This document shows positions 21,557 through 32,900 of a stretch of 64,000 nt of DNA, in pieces (the first letter of the stretch is position 1; each line of letters starts with the position of its first letter). This DNA is from Agarophyton chilense. Its lineage: Eukaryota; Rhodophyta; Florideophyceae; Gracilariales; Gracilariaceae. The stretch covers positions 1,178,001 through 1,242,000 of the forward strand of contig JARGXX010000105.1 of NCBI GenBank assembly GCA_030374765.1, written 5' to 3'. A program made the translations under genes and the position numbers. Below the pieces are notes generated by a model that was not told the origin of the DNA, ran no database searches, and saw only the letters and a program-made list of their open reading frames with translations.

Positions 21557-24091
21557 TACCAACGGTTCCCCTTTCATGTCATGGCTTTCTTGTCGACTTT
21601 ATGGGATGATAGGGAGCTGGCCTAGAGGCATCGTAATAAGTCTTTACATTTGTGGTCGCCAAGTAGTCAAGGACAACTGAAAGACTTGGAGCCGGAGCTG
21701 TTGCCTGGCATCGATGCATCTAATCAGTGGTGCGTGGTGGCCAAATCTTCAGTGAAGCAATTTGGGTTCGTTTTTTTGATGAAAATCTGACTTGTATTTG
21801 TTTATTATTACGACAGTGCGGCCGACATTTAGTGAATAGGAAATGATGGAAGTACGAGTAAGTGCGACTTCCAATTGTATCAGGTATTGGTTAGGGAGGG
21901 AGATTACATTTGCCGTTGTTTGCTGCTGCTTGGGGACAGGGAGGCAAGATTGGACGACAAGTGGGAGAATTGGTTGCTGCAGTGGTGAGTGAGGTGTTGA
22001 TGTAGTTTTGTTTTTTTTTGACGGAGATCTGACTTTTTCTGTTTATTGATTCGAATGGAGACGCGTGGAGGCCAAACAGCGAGCAGAAGTTTGGAACAAT
22101 TAAGTTCGATGCTATGGAAGGCATTTTACATGAAGCGAGGAATAGGGATCTAACTTGTGTTATTTTCATGCTGTCTATCTATTTATGTAGGGAAATGTGA
22201 TGGACGAAGAGGAAGGGCTTTGAAAGGTACTTGTCGAGTTCTCTATGGACAGCATTCCTGCCTGAACCGTCGGTCCCGGGAGAATGGAGGCGTAGATCAG
22301 TTTGCGTCGCGCTTGGCGAGAAGTTAAGTGAAGCGCGACGATCGGCCGAGGAGAAGCGATCAGCGATCGGGCGAGGCGCAGTGATCGGCAATCGGGCGGG
22401 CGACAGGTCGGGAAACCAGTCTCCAGATATGAAATGGTGTCTTCATATTTCACATCCGGAGACCCGCTTTCGGTCGAGTCGCTCGAGCGTTCGGAGTGCT
22501 GACGCTATCTCTGTATTACGCACCAACGATTAGGGTGATTGAAGGGCATTTAAGTGAATGGGCGGTGCAGTTGAACGGTTCATACTAGCCAGGATACTTG
22601 TGCGATATGAAATATCTCGCGCTAGGTAACATTCGATATTCCTTTCATTTTCGGTAGAATTCGTGATCTAGGATGAATGATTTCTGAAAGATATCGCCCA
22701 AGTTCTCTTCCATTATTGGTAGTATTCCGATGCTATTGTGGACGTTTGCTAGTTTTCTACATTCACCTCAACATTCACTTGAACTCTTATTTTGCGCTAA
22801 ATATTCTAGCATCAAAATACTGCGAATTTTTGAATGCTAACCATAGACATTCTAGCACACCCAAACTAGAAAACTAGCAGTCAATACTAGCTTTCCGAAA
22901 ACACAGACGAAGTCCTTGCAGGCGCTTATCGATTGTCGTGACACTAACGTTGAACCATTTTTTCTTCTATTGCATGCCAAAGAAATGTTTATAGTAGCTC
23001 TTTGATGTGATGAGACGTGGGCGGGTGTTTTCTCTGTTTACCACATCACGACGGGGATCCATAGAACATGACATATTTGTTAAATAATGAAAGAATGAAG
23101 TAAAGATGATGTTTTAATCCAGAGCCTACGCAGGGATTATTATTTTCGGAGACTTGTCGAAAAATTGACGCCTCTGCGTTTGGTCGACTAAAGCTTTACT
23201 CCACCTCTTCGTGGTGTCGACTGGGCAGCGTAAGCTGGCTAACGGAGTAAGTCAGGGAGGAATCTCTGTTGGTGAGGGAAGTGATCAGGCCTCCTCAAGC
23301 CAGAGATCCCTATTATGTTGGTGTGTTTTTCAGAATTCTTAAGACTTGTTTCAAATTTCTGAGGATATTAAATTATCGGTACTTTAAGGCCGGGCGTTGC
23401 GGTATGCTGATGAAAATTAATTTTTTAAGGCTAGATTCGACGAAATGCAGAGCTTAAGTGAGTTCCTGTAGAGGTTGTTGTCCGTTGGGCTTTACTGGTA
23501 TTGCTTGTGTTAGAGTCCGGAAACGGAATTATGTAAGGTGTTTCCTTAATTTGGTGATGAGGGGTTTTTCCCACGTGCGCAAGTTTATCGTCAGTGCAAT
23601 CCGGGAGGTCGCGTGAAGGTCGTATCTTGCTGGGTGTCCTGCGTGTGTTTTAATTGAGTCTTATAAGATTTTTTTGAAGTTACATATCGAAATTAACGGG
23701 TTTTGCCACATTGGTGTTTAGTTTTTGAAGTGTTTTCTAAAAAACAATTGTTCAAATCTGTACCATGCGCCTTGTGTAGTGACGTAAGGCGGGGCTGTTT
23801 AAAGCACCAAGGTCTGTCCAGTAGTAACTGTGGGTAGTCTTGTCGAGGCACGAATCTCAGGGACATGGCGGATACGAGGCCCAGACCTAATTCCACTTGT
23901 ATGCGGGTCGGGTGACGGCTGGACCTATTTAGGTCGCGCGCTCAGCCAGGAGCAGCCCTCCTAAAAGCGCAAGCCTGCACTACGGGTTAAAGTAGTCCCG
24001 AGGACGGAGTAGGTTGACCGTCCTTAGGGGTGATGGAGCTGCTACAAACAAAATCTCAAACTGCAGGGCTCCCGGGCAGAAAATCGAGGGC
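21557..24091. other. Intergenic region before the DIRS-like element
   Basis: No gene is recognisable. T-rich segments at about 21768-21815 and 22004-22054 share a diverged block ending ATCTGAC followed by TGTTTATT, suggesting an old duplication. The stretch 22290-22420 is rich in GATCGG-like words. The last few hundred bases may hold the 5' terminal repeat of the DIRS-like element, but I could not define it. Confidence 0.35.
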
Positions 24092-25186
24092 ATGGGGGAA
24101 GATGACTTGGGCGTCGTAAGAGAAGCTTTTAGGGGTAGGCTTTCAGTTTACCTTGGAGAAGAGTCAAAGAGAAAAAATGCTCTCCTTCGTGTAATCAGGA
24201 ATGAGATGCCGTGGATCCCTACAGAGGGAGAGACGGATGTCTTGTTCCATTGCATTGAAGATAAAACATACCCACTGAGTGTCGGAGGGAGTGCGTCAAA
24301 AGTGGGGTCTTCTAAGGGAGTAGCGAATACTCGAGTTGTAACCGTCTCGGATCAAAAACCTCGAGGGCGTTCTAAACGCGTGACGGGGGGCAAAGAGGGT
24401 GAATCCTCGAGTGAATACGAGTCCGAGTCCGCTCCCGATTCTGACTCTGAGGAAGAGGTTACTACGCGCCCCAGTGAAATGGAGAAAATTCTTTCTTTCA
24501 TGGAGGGGTTGGACAAGGCGCAGAAACACATGACTAAAGATATTAAGGAATTGAAGGAGTCGCGGAAGAATTCAAAGAAAAATTCAAAGGGGGAGAATTT
24601 TCTTGTCGACATCAGACAGGCGATGGAAGGAGTTGTTGTAGATTCCGGCAATGAGTCTGGCTCAGAGTCCGACGATGGAGATGAGGGAATTTCGAGCCTT
24701 GCGAAGAAGGCTTTGAATTCGAAGCGACAGAAGGCGAACAAGAAGATCTGGGTTGCTTTCGCTAGCAAACCGTTTCCTGAACAACATATTTCTGTTGACA
24801 GTCTTGGAGGGGAAGATATGCTCCGCAAATCCCTGAAGAATTAACCGACGGTTTCTGCGTGGGTTGAAGCTCGTCATTTGACGGGCATTCGGAACCGCCG
24901 GGAAGCTACAACACTACCTCGGGTTATTGACTGCCCCATCAGCTATATGGGCGTTATGCGCGTTAAAACTGAGTTGGCGGAGGAGTTGGCAATTCGTAGG
25001 TTGGCTACAGTGACAATGGTTGATAGGACTGGCAACTGGGAAGCGGCCAGAGAACTCGAAGAAGAGCACGACGATTGGATAAGCGACTCAATAAAGCGAA
25101 AGCTTCACAAGAACGCAAAACTTCGTAAGGAGTTAACGAAGGATAAGTCTGCCTTGCGCAAGCAAGGAGACAGAAACGAAAATTAA
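24092..25186 (+). pseudogene. gag-like gene of the DIRS-like element
   Basis: The frame has its first ATG at 24092 and is interrupted by TAA at 24842-24844, continuing to 25186. The middle has a Ser/Glu/Asp-rich acidic tract (ESESAPDSDSEEEV) and a Lys-rich helical region (LKESRKNSKKNSKGENF). The part after the stop contains RRLATVTMVDRTGNWEAARE and a basic tail. No zinc knuckle is seen. Position upstream of RT and composition suggest the structural protein; there is no direct family match. Confidence 0.55.
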
Positions 25187-25232
25187 TATATAAACAACGA
25201 CAACAACAACAACAATTTTTAATTCGACTGGC

Positions 25233-27104
25233 ATGCGGGATGTGTTTCCTATGTCAAGGGCGTCTGATATACAGGACGGGAATACAAAGAAAGAAAGCGC
25301 AGGACAACGACAAAAGTGGAGACGCAAGAAGAAAATTCAAAGTATACTTGAGCGACTCCGAAGTGGGCTTAATTGCTTGTATGTCGGGCATGGCTACCCC
25401 TTTCTACCGGTACAAGAGAGGAACGCTTTCCAAAGCCTGGCGAGCAATATCTTGCAAGGCATCGGGGAGGACTCATACCGCCGAAATTATTTCGTTACGG
25501 AGGAGTCCGTAGGAGAGGTTGATTCTACGTTCGAATACAGTGACCCACATCAATGGGTCTGGCAGAATCCGGACCGAGTATCATTGCCAGAAAATGGTTT
25601 GGCAGCCTCGGCTGATATTATCTCATTACTACCAGGGGATATACAGCCACTATATATGACTAGAAAAATTATTTGGGAAAACGCAGAGGTGAAAGAAGCT
25701 AAGAAGCCATTTTGTGGAGTGAAGGCGAAAGATTACAGTGCAATGATTAGAAAACTGGTGGAAAGCGGGTTAGTAGATCTGAGGGAAAGAAAGCTAAAAG
25801 TTGTGAATGCTGTTTTTCCTGTCCCTAAAAAAGAGAGATAGCAAAGGCTCATAATCGACGCCCGGAACGCTAATCTTCAGTTTATCGACCCACCAACAAT
25901 CGAGCTTCCTAGCACAGGACATCTGGCGAGATTACACATCCCAGCAGGAAGAACGCTTTATGTTGGAAAGTCAGACATGGACAATCATTATCACCGAATG
26001 AAATTACCAGGATGGATGAATACGTATTTTGGTTTGCCACCAATCGAAGTCGAACGGAAAAAAATAATCCCCGTCATGTTTTAAATGCCCATGGGGTGGT
26101 CACACTCTGTCTTTATGGCTCAGAAAATCCATTTAGAAATCTTAGCTCGCGCTAAGCTCTCCAAGGACGACTGGGTAGCGGATTCAATTTCCGTTGGCAA
26201 ATATAAATTCGAAGCTTACGTGAACGATTATTTTTCGTTTGGAACAAGCAAAAGGATGTCGAAAAGAAATCTGCGGGCCGTGATATAGGAGTCTGAGCGT
26301 AGCTCCTTGCCTTCGCAAGCGACAAAAGTATCATGGCCTGTAGATGAAGGAAGTACGAAAGTCTTGGGAATTGAAGTCGGGAAAAATGGCGTATTAATGT
26401 CAAAGCGGGAAAAAATGAGAACGCTGATAAAAATTACTGAAAAAATGCTGAAAAAGAAGATATTTAAGGTGCAAGAAGTACAAAGAATAATTGGAAAATG
26501 GGCGTGGTTTATGCTCTTAAGGAAGCCGCTCTTTTCGGTCTTCGAAAGAATATATTCCATTACGTCCGCCACCAAAGAATATGTTGGCGGCAACGTGGTT
26601 AGTCGGAAGGAGCTGGAATTAAATTTGAAACTAGCACCGTTGATCCGGATTAGGATTTTTACGCCGTTCAACACAACAATCATTTGTACAGACGAAAGCT
26701 TAATTGGTATAGGAGTAGTTTATACCGAGTGCCGAGATGCTTTGAAAATCTGCGAGGGATCAAATCGGACTGAATGGATTGAAGAACAGAAATGGAAAAC
26801 TGCGATACGACATCGTTGGAAGAAAAAACACCAAATACACATTTTAGAGGGTGAAGCAGTCATTCTTGGTCTGCGTCGGCTTTTTCGAAATCGGAAAAAT
26901 TACCAAACACGGATAATTATGTTTATCGATAACCAGTCGCTTTTTGGAGCTTTTCTAAAGCGACGTAGCAGTAAGCGGAATTTTAAGCGAATCTGCAGGC
27001 GCGTTGCTGCCTTGTTACTCGTTGGTGACCTAACAATGGATTATTTTTATGTCCCTAGCGGGGAAAAGCCAGCCGATGAACCGTCAAGGGCTTTTTTGAT
27101 CTAG
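25233..27104 (+). pseudogene. RT-RNase H of the DIRS-like element
   Basis: A single frame from ATG 25233 to TAG 27102-27104 has stops at 25839-25841, 26082-26084 and 26286-26288 but no frameshift. RT motifs follow in order: VNAVFPVPKK, RLIIDARNAN, KSDMDNHYHRMKLPGWM, FGLPPIE, MPMGWSHSVF and AYVNDYFSFG. The second Asp of the catalytic YVDD pair is retained but the first is Asn, so polymerase activity is lost. RNase H residues are recognisable in ICTDESLIGIG, LEGEAVILGL, FIDNQSLFGAF and PADEPSRAF. Confidence 0.8.
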
Positions 27105-27105
27105 C

Positions 27106-27800
27106 TCACCGACGGGTAAAAGCGGCAACACTGCAGGGATACCGTAAGAACATTGGTTATTTCGTGGAGTGGCTGGCGCAACAACCAGTCGCTCGGCGTC
27201 GATGTAGGAACGCAAAAGAAGCTGATAAATTGTTCACGAGGTATTGTATTGATCTTTTTCATGGTAATCAGCAATCCAGGGCAGAAGGTGTAGCTCAGGC
27301 AAAATCAGCGTTGGAATTTTTTCTCCTCGAACTCAGCGGGAAATTGGTATTGGCAAATCAAAATATACAAGGCTGGACAGCATCGCGCCCTAACCTTTAT
27401 TTTGCCGTGTGTTTGGAAATAGTTGTATACGGATTGAAATTGGATCTTTTTAAGCATGGGGTTCCTGGTCTGGGGGTAGGATTGCTACTGCTCTTAGATG
27501 GGTATCCCAGGCTACGGGATTTATTGCAGCTAAAAGCATTAGACGTCGCCATGCTGCCGCTAACCGAAAAGCGGCCGCACTATGGGATGCTCAACATTGC
27601 GTTAAGAAAACGTGGCCGGAACGAATCCGTCACGACAAGGCCGTCGAGTGTCTAGGGATTCTGTCCGCGATTACTCCACACATGCTTAGATATGGCGGGG
27701 CGACCACCGATAAGCTTTATGCTTGCCTCTACGACCAGGATATTAAATGCTGAGGACGACGGCAAAGCGATAAGAAATTTAATAGAAATATTCAACCACA
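27106..27800 (+). pseudogene. Tyrosine recombinase of the DIRS-like element
   Basis: The core-binding part runs in one frame to TAG 27653-27655 (RVKAATLQGYRKN, AQAKSALEFFLLEL, GYPRLRDLLQLKALDV, the last holding the first catalytic Arg). After a frameshift, PHMLRYGGATDKLY near 27676-27715 supplies the H-x-x-R box. A TGA at 27751-27753 and then GRRQSDKKFNRNIQ follow; the nucleophilic Tyr expected in 'RYIQ' is Asn. The integration enzyme is therefore inactive. The reading frame continues without further motifs to about 28110. Confidence 0.7.
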
Positions 27801-28110
27801 TAAATTCTTCCAAGAGCGCTTCGATCTATCATTGGCTCAACGTCAGTCATTTGAGGCGATGTACATCAAGGCATACACATCTTTCAACGTGCCGCCGCCA
27901 GCTTGGGCTGTGGGTTTGGATTATCATGTGGAAACTTATGCCGAAAATTGTTTTCTTTTAAGTCAGTTCGTCAGAATTCTGCACCCGACTTGCATAATTC
28001 TGACACTCGGAATCAGTTTTCTGAAAAAACTCATTATAACAGAAAACTGTCTCTTGGAATATCAAGTTAGAGCTTGGAACCTATACCAGAAGGAAGTTTT
28101 GTTTGGATAG

Positions 28111-28975
28111 TAGTAGTGGACCTGGATATAAAAATTTAATGGATTTTGGTTTATGATTGGTTTTTGGGGAGTGGGAGTGAGCTGGGTGGGACTCAGTTAT
28201 TTTTTGGTAAAGTCGGTCGGATTCCATCGCGTGGTAGTTTAAAACACTATAATTTTGTATTAAAAATCGAGATGTTGTTGTCAAAAAATTATTTTTTACT
28301 TTGTCAATATTAGTTGTTAAAAAATGCGAAGCCTAATAGTACGAGCGTAGCCAGCTGTCATGTAGTCAATGAGAGGAAATGTTGTGTACAGGTTGTGGAC
28401 GATCATTCGTGATCTTTGAGTTTGACGCCAGAGAAGAAGAGAGTGTTGACAACGTCTAGGCACAAAAAGTTAAGGAAATTGACGAAGTTTACAGAAATAA
28501 TTGATGTTGTAATTTTGGCCTCAAATGAGGCCAGTGGTCGTATAGACACTAGTCTTGTTTCTCGAGTCTGACCGTCGTCGTGCCGAAGTAGTACTGCGCT
28601 GCGCTGCGCACTGTAATGCTGTTTAACAATTTGGACCCGAGTTTTTGATTCGATAGGCATGCCATTTCCCCCAAAAAAATCCAAATTTAGGTCCAAACGA
28701 TAGAGGTGCTCTAAGGATCAGGATCACTGGTGATCATACCAAGCCCCGCACCCCGCTCAGCCTGCTCAACTGGTCCGTCATGATGCGCTTTTCCTGTTCG
28801 GTCTGAAGAAGGATATCATATAAGTTTCCGCAAACGAAGTTGCACTTTGCGAATTTCTTTTCCTCTCATTTCTTACTACTGAGTTCGTCCCGGTGTGTTT
28901 TCAGCGAGGCGTTTTGGAACTCTGTTCGATTTCTTGGGATTTGTGTGGAACCAGAGCGTTTGATGGCCATAAAAA
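28111..28975. other. Spacer and promoter region upstream of RPB5
   Basis: The first half is AT-rich and may be the 3' end of the DIRS-like element. The last 200 bases before the RPB5 start carry its promoter by position. No core motif can be assigned with confidence. Confidence 0.35.
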
Positions 28976-29629
28976 ATGAATGACGCACAAATAGAAAAGG
29001 ACGTAAGTCGGCTTTACCGAGTGCGTCGAACAGTCTTGGAAATGCTGTCCGATCGGGGATATGCTGTCTTGAATACGAATGAAGACTTGAATTTAAGCAA
29101 GGGCGATTTCGCATCACAGATACGAACTGCGAACTATAATCGTGAATCACTAACAATGTTACGGCAAAGGCGAGACAACCCGGTAGACCAGATCTTTGTC
29201 TTCTTTCCGGACGAAGAACGAGGCAAGTCTGTCGGCGTTGATGTTGTGAGTGCGACTACTAAGCGCATGGAAAACAATGCCGTAAATAACGCGCTTATGA
29301 TCCTGCAGACTGGACTAACCCCCACTGCAAAGGCGGCAGTGGAAAAGATGTCTGCCTCAGGCAAATGTTTATTGGAAGTATTCATAGAGAACGAGTTATT
29401 GGTTAACATTACCCACCATCAGCTTGTACCGAAACACGAATTGATGTCTGAAGAGTCAAAGCGCGCCTTGCTCCGAAGGTACAAACTAAAAGAAAGTCAA
29501 TTGCCGCGTATACAACGATCTGACCCAATCGCTCGCTACTACGGTCTGGTACCTGGTAATGTTGTGAAAATTACCAGACCCTCTGAAACAGCAGGGCGGT
29601 ATGTTACTTATCGCTTCTGTGTTGCGTAA
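28976..29629 (+). CDS. RPB5: RNA polymerase subunit RPABC1 (RPB5)
   Basis: The 217-aa intronless product is the RPB5 subunit shared by nuclear RNA polymerases I, II and III. The N-terminal jaw domain (residues 1-140) contains LYRVRRTVLEMLSDRGY and IFVFFPDEERGKSVGVD. The C-terminal assembly domain (about 145-217) contains NITHHQLVPKHELMS, LKESQLPRIQRSDPIARYYG and GNVVKITRPSETAGRYVTYR, the most conserved block of the family. Length equals the usual 210-215 aa. The ATG at 28976 gives a normal N terminus. The gene converges on CRM1, 367 bases away. Confidence 0.97.
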   Translation: MNDAQIEKDVSRLYRVRRTVLEMLSDRGYAVLNTNEDLNLSKGDFASQIRTANYNRESLTMLRQRRDNPVDQIFVFFPDEERGKSVGVDVVSATTKRMENNAVNNALMILQTGLTPTAKAAVEKMSASGKCLLEVFIENELLVNITHHQLVPKHELMSEESKRALLRRYKLKESQLPRIQRSDPIARYYGLVPGNVVKITRPSETAGRYVTYRFCVA

Positions 29630-29695
29630 CATTAGATCGCAATTTGTTAGTTTTAAGAATGTAAACGCTTTTCTTTTCATTTGTTTTATACTTCT

Positions 29696-29795
29696 GTGGT
29701 GAGGGGCACTGCTTTGTAAGCATTTACGATGGTGTCTGACCTTGAAGAGGTCAAACACCACCGTAGATGTTTAAAAAGCAGTGCCCTTTCCACCA
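29696..29795. repeat. Long imperfect hairpin between RPB5 and CRM1
   Basis: Two arms of about 47 bases (29696-29743 and 29748-29795) are largely complementary, separated by a loop of a few bases. The longest exact pairings involve GGGCACTGCTTT, GGTGGTGT-like and TGACCT blocks. The size and mismatch pattern resemble a small-RNA precursor or a MITE. It lies in the shared 3' region of two convergent genes. Confidence 0.75.
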
Positions 29796-29996
29796 ATGAG
29801 CCGCATAAAGACTCCTTTGTTCCAAGCGACCCATTCCTATTTCTGATATATACAATCGAGAAATTACGCACCTTGAAATACATTTCAATTCTGAACACAA
29901 ACACATCACCATAACTATTGTGACTCTCGGAATCAATCACAACGTCAACACAGTGTAGAGCTAAGGCACTGCCTTACCAACTCCTAGTTTACAGTG

Positions 29997-32900
29997 CTAA
30001 TGAATTTGTGCTTTTGATGGAGGCAGAAGACCGGGAGTTCTAGCGAGTCTTTCCTTCTCCAACTTCTCCTTTTCCAACTGCTGCAACTTGTTTTCCTCAT
30101 CAAACAACTCCGTGTTGTCACCCGACGAAAATTCTTTTGTTTGAACTAAGAAGTCTCTCAAATGCATCTTAAACATCTTTTCATCCGCCGAAGACAGAAG
30201 CTTCTTCACAATGTCTGTCACTTGTGTGTCTGTCAGATTCGGGAAGGCCTCCTTCAGGATTTTCAGTAGATGGTTGTGCAAAAATATTGCGTTACTTGCC
30301 GTGACGGTACCGTTCGCAGTCGCGCATGCAACTTGGTCCGGCTCTGATGGATCCCATATAGGCTCCGTGATTCGCCCAGAACCAACTGCACCGATTAGGT
30401 GCATTAAAATCATGGAATGGAGTCTGAATCCTGGTCTGTGGAACGTATCGGTCATCACAGACAGAATGTCATTCAGAATCAGTTTGAAATAGATTTTGTA
30501 AAAGTAGTTAACGAACAACGAACTGTCCACCTTCAGCAGCATCTCTAGAAGAATCTGTAGACCTGTCTCTGCTACGTTTCTTTCCGTATGCTTGAACGCC
30601 CAAACAATGGCGTTGATCACGAAGCGAAAATCTGCCTCCGCAGCCGCAGGATTTTCACTAAGAGCAAAGAGGGCCGCGAAATTATGTTTGTTAATGGACC
30701 TCAGCAGTAAGAAGAAATTGATTCGCGCATCGGGGAAGTCTTCGAAATTATTTGTTATCATGTCGACTGTTACACGAATGAGAGATTTGAATATGACAGT
30801 AATGGCTGCTGTCGTTGAAGTTCCCTGCATGTAGGTGACAATCGTCGAGAAGAGCGACAACACTGCCGGTTCTCGCGCATCAGGAGCAGAGTTGTAGTAG
30901 TCACCAAGTATTGGTTCTGTGAGGTGTTCGATAATTCCTTTCTGAATCTTTTCTCGGTCTTTTTCCTCGGATTTCCTTATACAAGTTTCAAGAACTCGAA
31001 GAACCTCTCGCTTCACTGCTCTCATATTTCGTACCACAGCACTCTTTGTAGCAAATTGCCCACCATTCGCAACCGCAGATTGAATCAAACTGGAGTACCC
31101 TTTGTATACTTTCATCATATCAGCAAAGATCCATTCGAGCTGAACCAGATACGGTGGCCCAAGTGATTCTGCCACTCTGGAATTGGTTCGTAGGATACTT
31201 GAAAAATTCTTCATCTTGTCCCTTTGAGTTAGGATTTCTTCAGAGAAAGAGGCCGAATACAGCAGCTGCCGCCAGCTACTGTTTGGAAGTTCGAATAGCT
31301 TCATAATTAGTTGTGACTGCCGTGCAGGGTCAACCTCGCTCGCTATAATACACCCACAGGATTCATAGAAGGAGTGAATCTGGTGGGGCTCCAATTTCTG
31401 GATGATTTCTGGTAACTTGTCCAACATTTCGACGATAAAGGGCTCCGTCTCTGCAGCTTGTACTGTCACGAACTTGTTTCGGCACTTCTGTGCAATTTTC
31501 AGGAATGTATCACAGGCCATGTCTTGGACTCCCGGATGAGTTTCATGCATGAACTCAAACAGTTTGTTCACGACCGTTTTCAAGAATTTCCAATGGGCTC
31601 TTAGAAATCGTGGATACTGGCCAACGACGTAAAGGATGTTCGACGCAACAACTGCTTTGTTGTCCTTCCCGCGCTTAATCTCGCAGAGTTGAAGAAGTTC
31701 CTTTACAACGGTTACGAGGAATTTTCGCTCTTCCTCCTCACCCATAGCCCCTGATATACTGCCAATCGCCCAACAAAGAGTGTTTAGGTTGTGCCATGAC
31801 CATTCACTGTTGTCTATTTGGGCACTAAGCTTCGAAAGCATTATATTCTCCGTGTTTTGGGTGTCAAGGTGTGTCAGGTAGACAAGCGTTTCCCTCATTG
31901 TTTTGTAAAGAGCTATGGCGTCCGTATCCTTCGTTGTTTCACGAACGATTTCCCCGTTCTCGTCCTCAACAATTAAGACTTCTTCCGGCTTGGCCATTCG
32001 AGAGATCATTACCTGACGAAGTTCAGCCAATATCGGGGCATAGAATGCCCTCTTCGCCGTTAAGCGATGGGCACTTCTGGGAATACCGTTCGGATTCAAT
32101 GCGAGGGTCACCAATGCCGCCGTTTGGACTTCCGGAGATCCGTCAAGCATAAGAGGCCTCTGGTGGTCACGGCGAGGAGAGCTGTGACATTCAGTTTCGT
32201 ACAAATCCAGTGCAAGCCGATACCACCACTCTAGGCACGTTTTGAAAACCTCGACATTGGAGACTCTAGAAAGATTGACAAGATACTCATGCGCAATTCG
32301 CAAGGCTTCTTGCATATCAGGAGGCCCTTCAACGTTGAGAAGGCGTGCATGTGATTTGAAGAAGCCAGTGAAGAACAAGGCCAAATCCATTACGAAACCT
32401 TGTGTTTCATCGTCGGCGTCTTCGTACGCGCGTGCAATATCGGTATCACGTGGCAAAACGACAACAAGTTGCTTCATAAACGATAGGAACAGAATGTTGA
32501 AGCGCTGATCATAATTTTTGGAACCCACGGCTGAAAGCGCTGCGATTTCGACGAGGCACGGCAGCGTATAGTTTCGCAAACACGGGACACCCACAAAGCC
32601 GACAAGCAATTCGATGAGTTTAGTCTCAAATATGTAACCAAGAGGAATCCATGAGAGAAATTTCTCTAGGGTTTTCAAAGTGGCGACGAGAAGAGCGGGG
32701 CGTGACGACTGCAGTTCACTGGCAGAATCAAAGACGTACTGGCAAAGTTGAAAGACTCTGGCGAAGTCATCGTTGAATTGTTTTTTTAGTTCTTGAATCT
32801 TATCGTGGGTCATTTGACCGGTGGAGAACTCAAAGACCTCTTCTGATAACAACCGAAGAATCTTCATGTTATTCTCACAAAGACTGACACTGCTTCGACT

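Larger units (their letters stand above)
24092..28110 (+). mobile_element. DIRS-like retroelement (gag, RT-RNase H, tyrosine recombinase), dead
   Basis: The plus-strand order is gag-like (24092-25186), RT with RNase H (25233-27104) and a tyrosine recombinase (about 27106-27800), with no aspartic protease or DDE integrase. That order is the hallmark of DIRS-type elements. All catalytic centres show damage: the RT box is YVND instead of YVDD, pol has three stops, the recombinase is frameshifted and the tyrosine position is Asn. Terminal repeats were not identified, so the ends are approximate. Confidence 0.75.
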
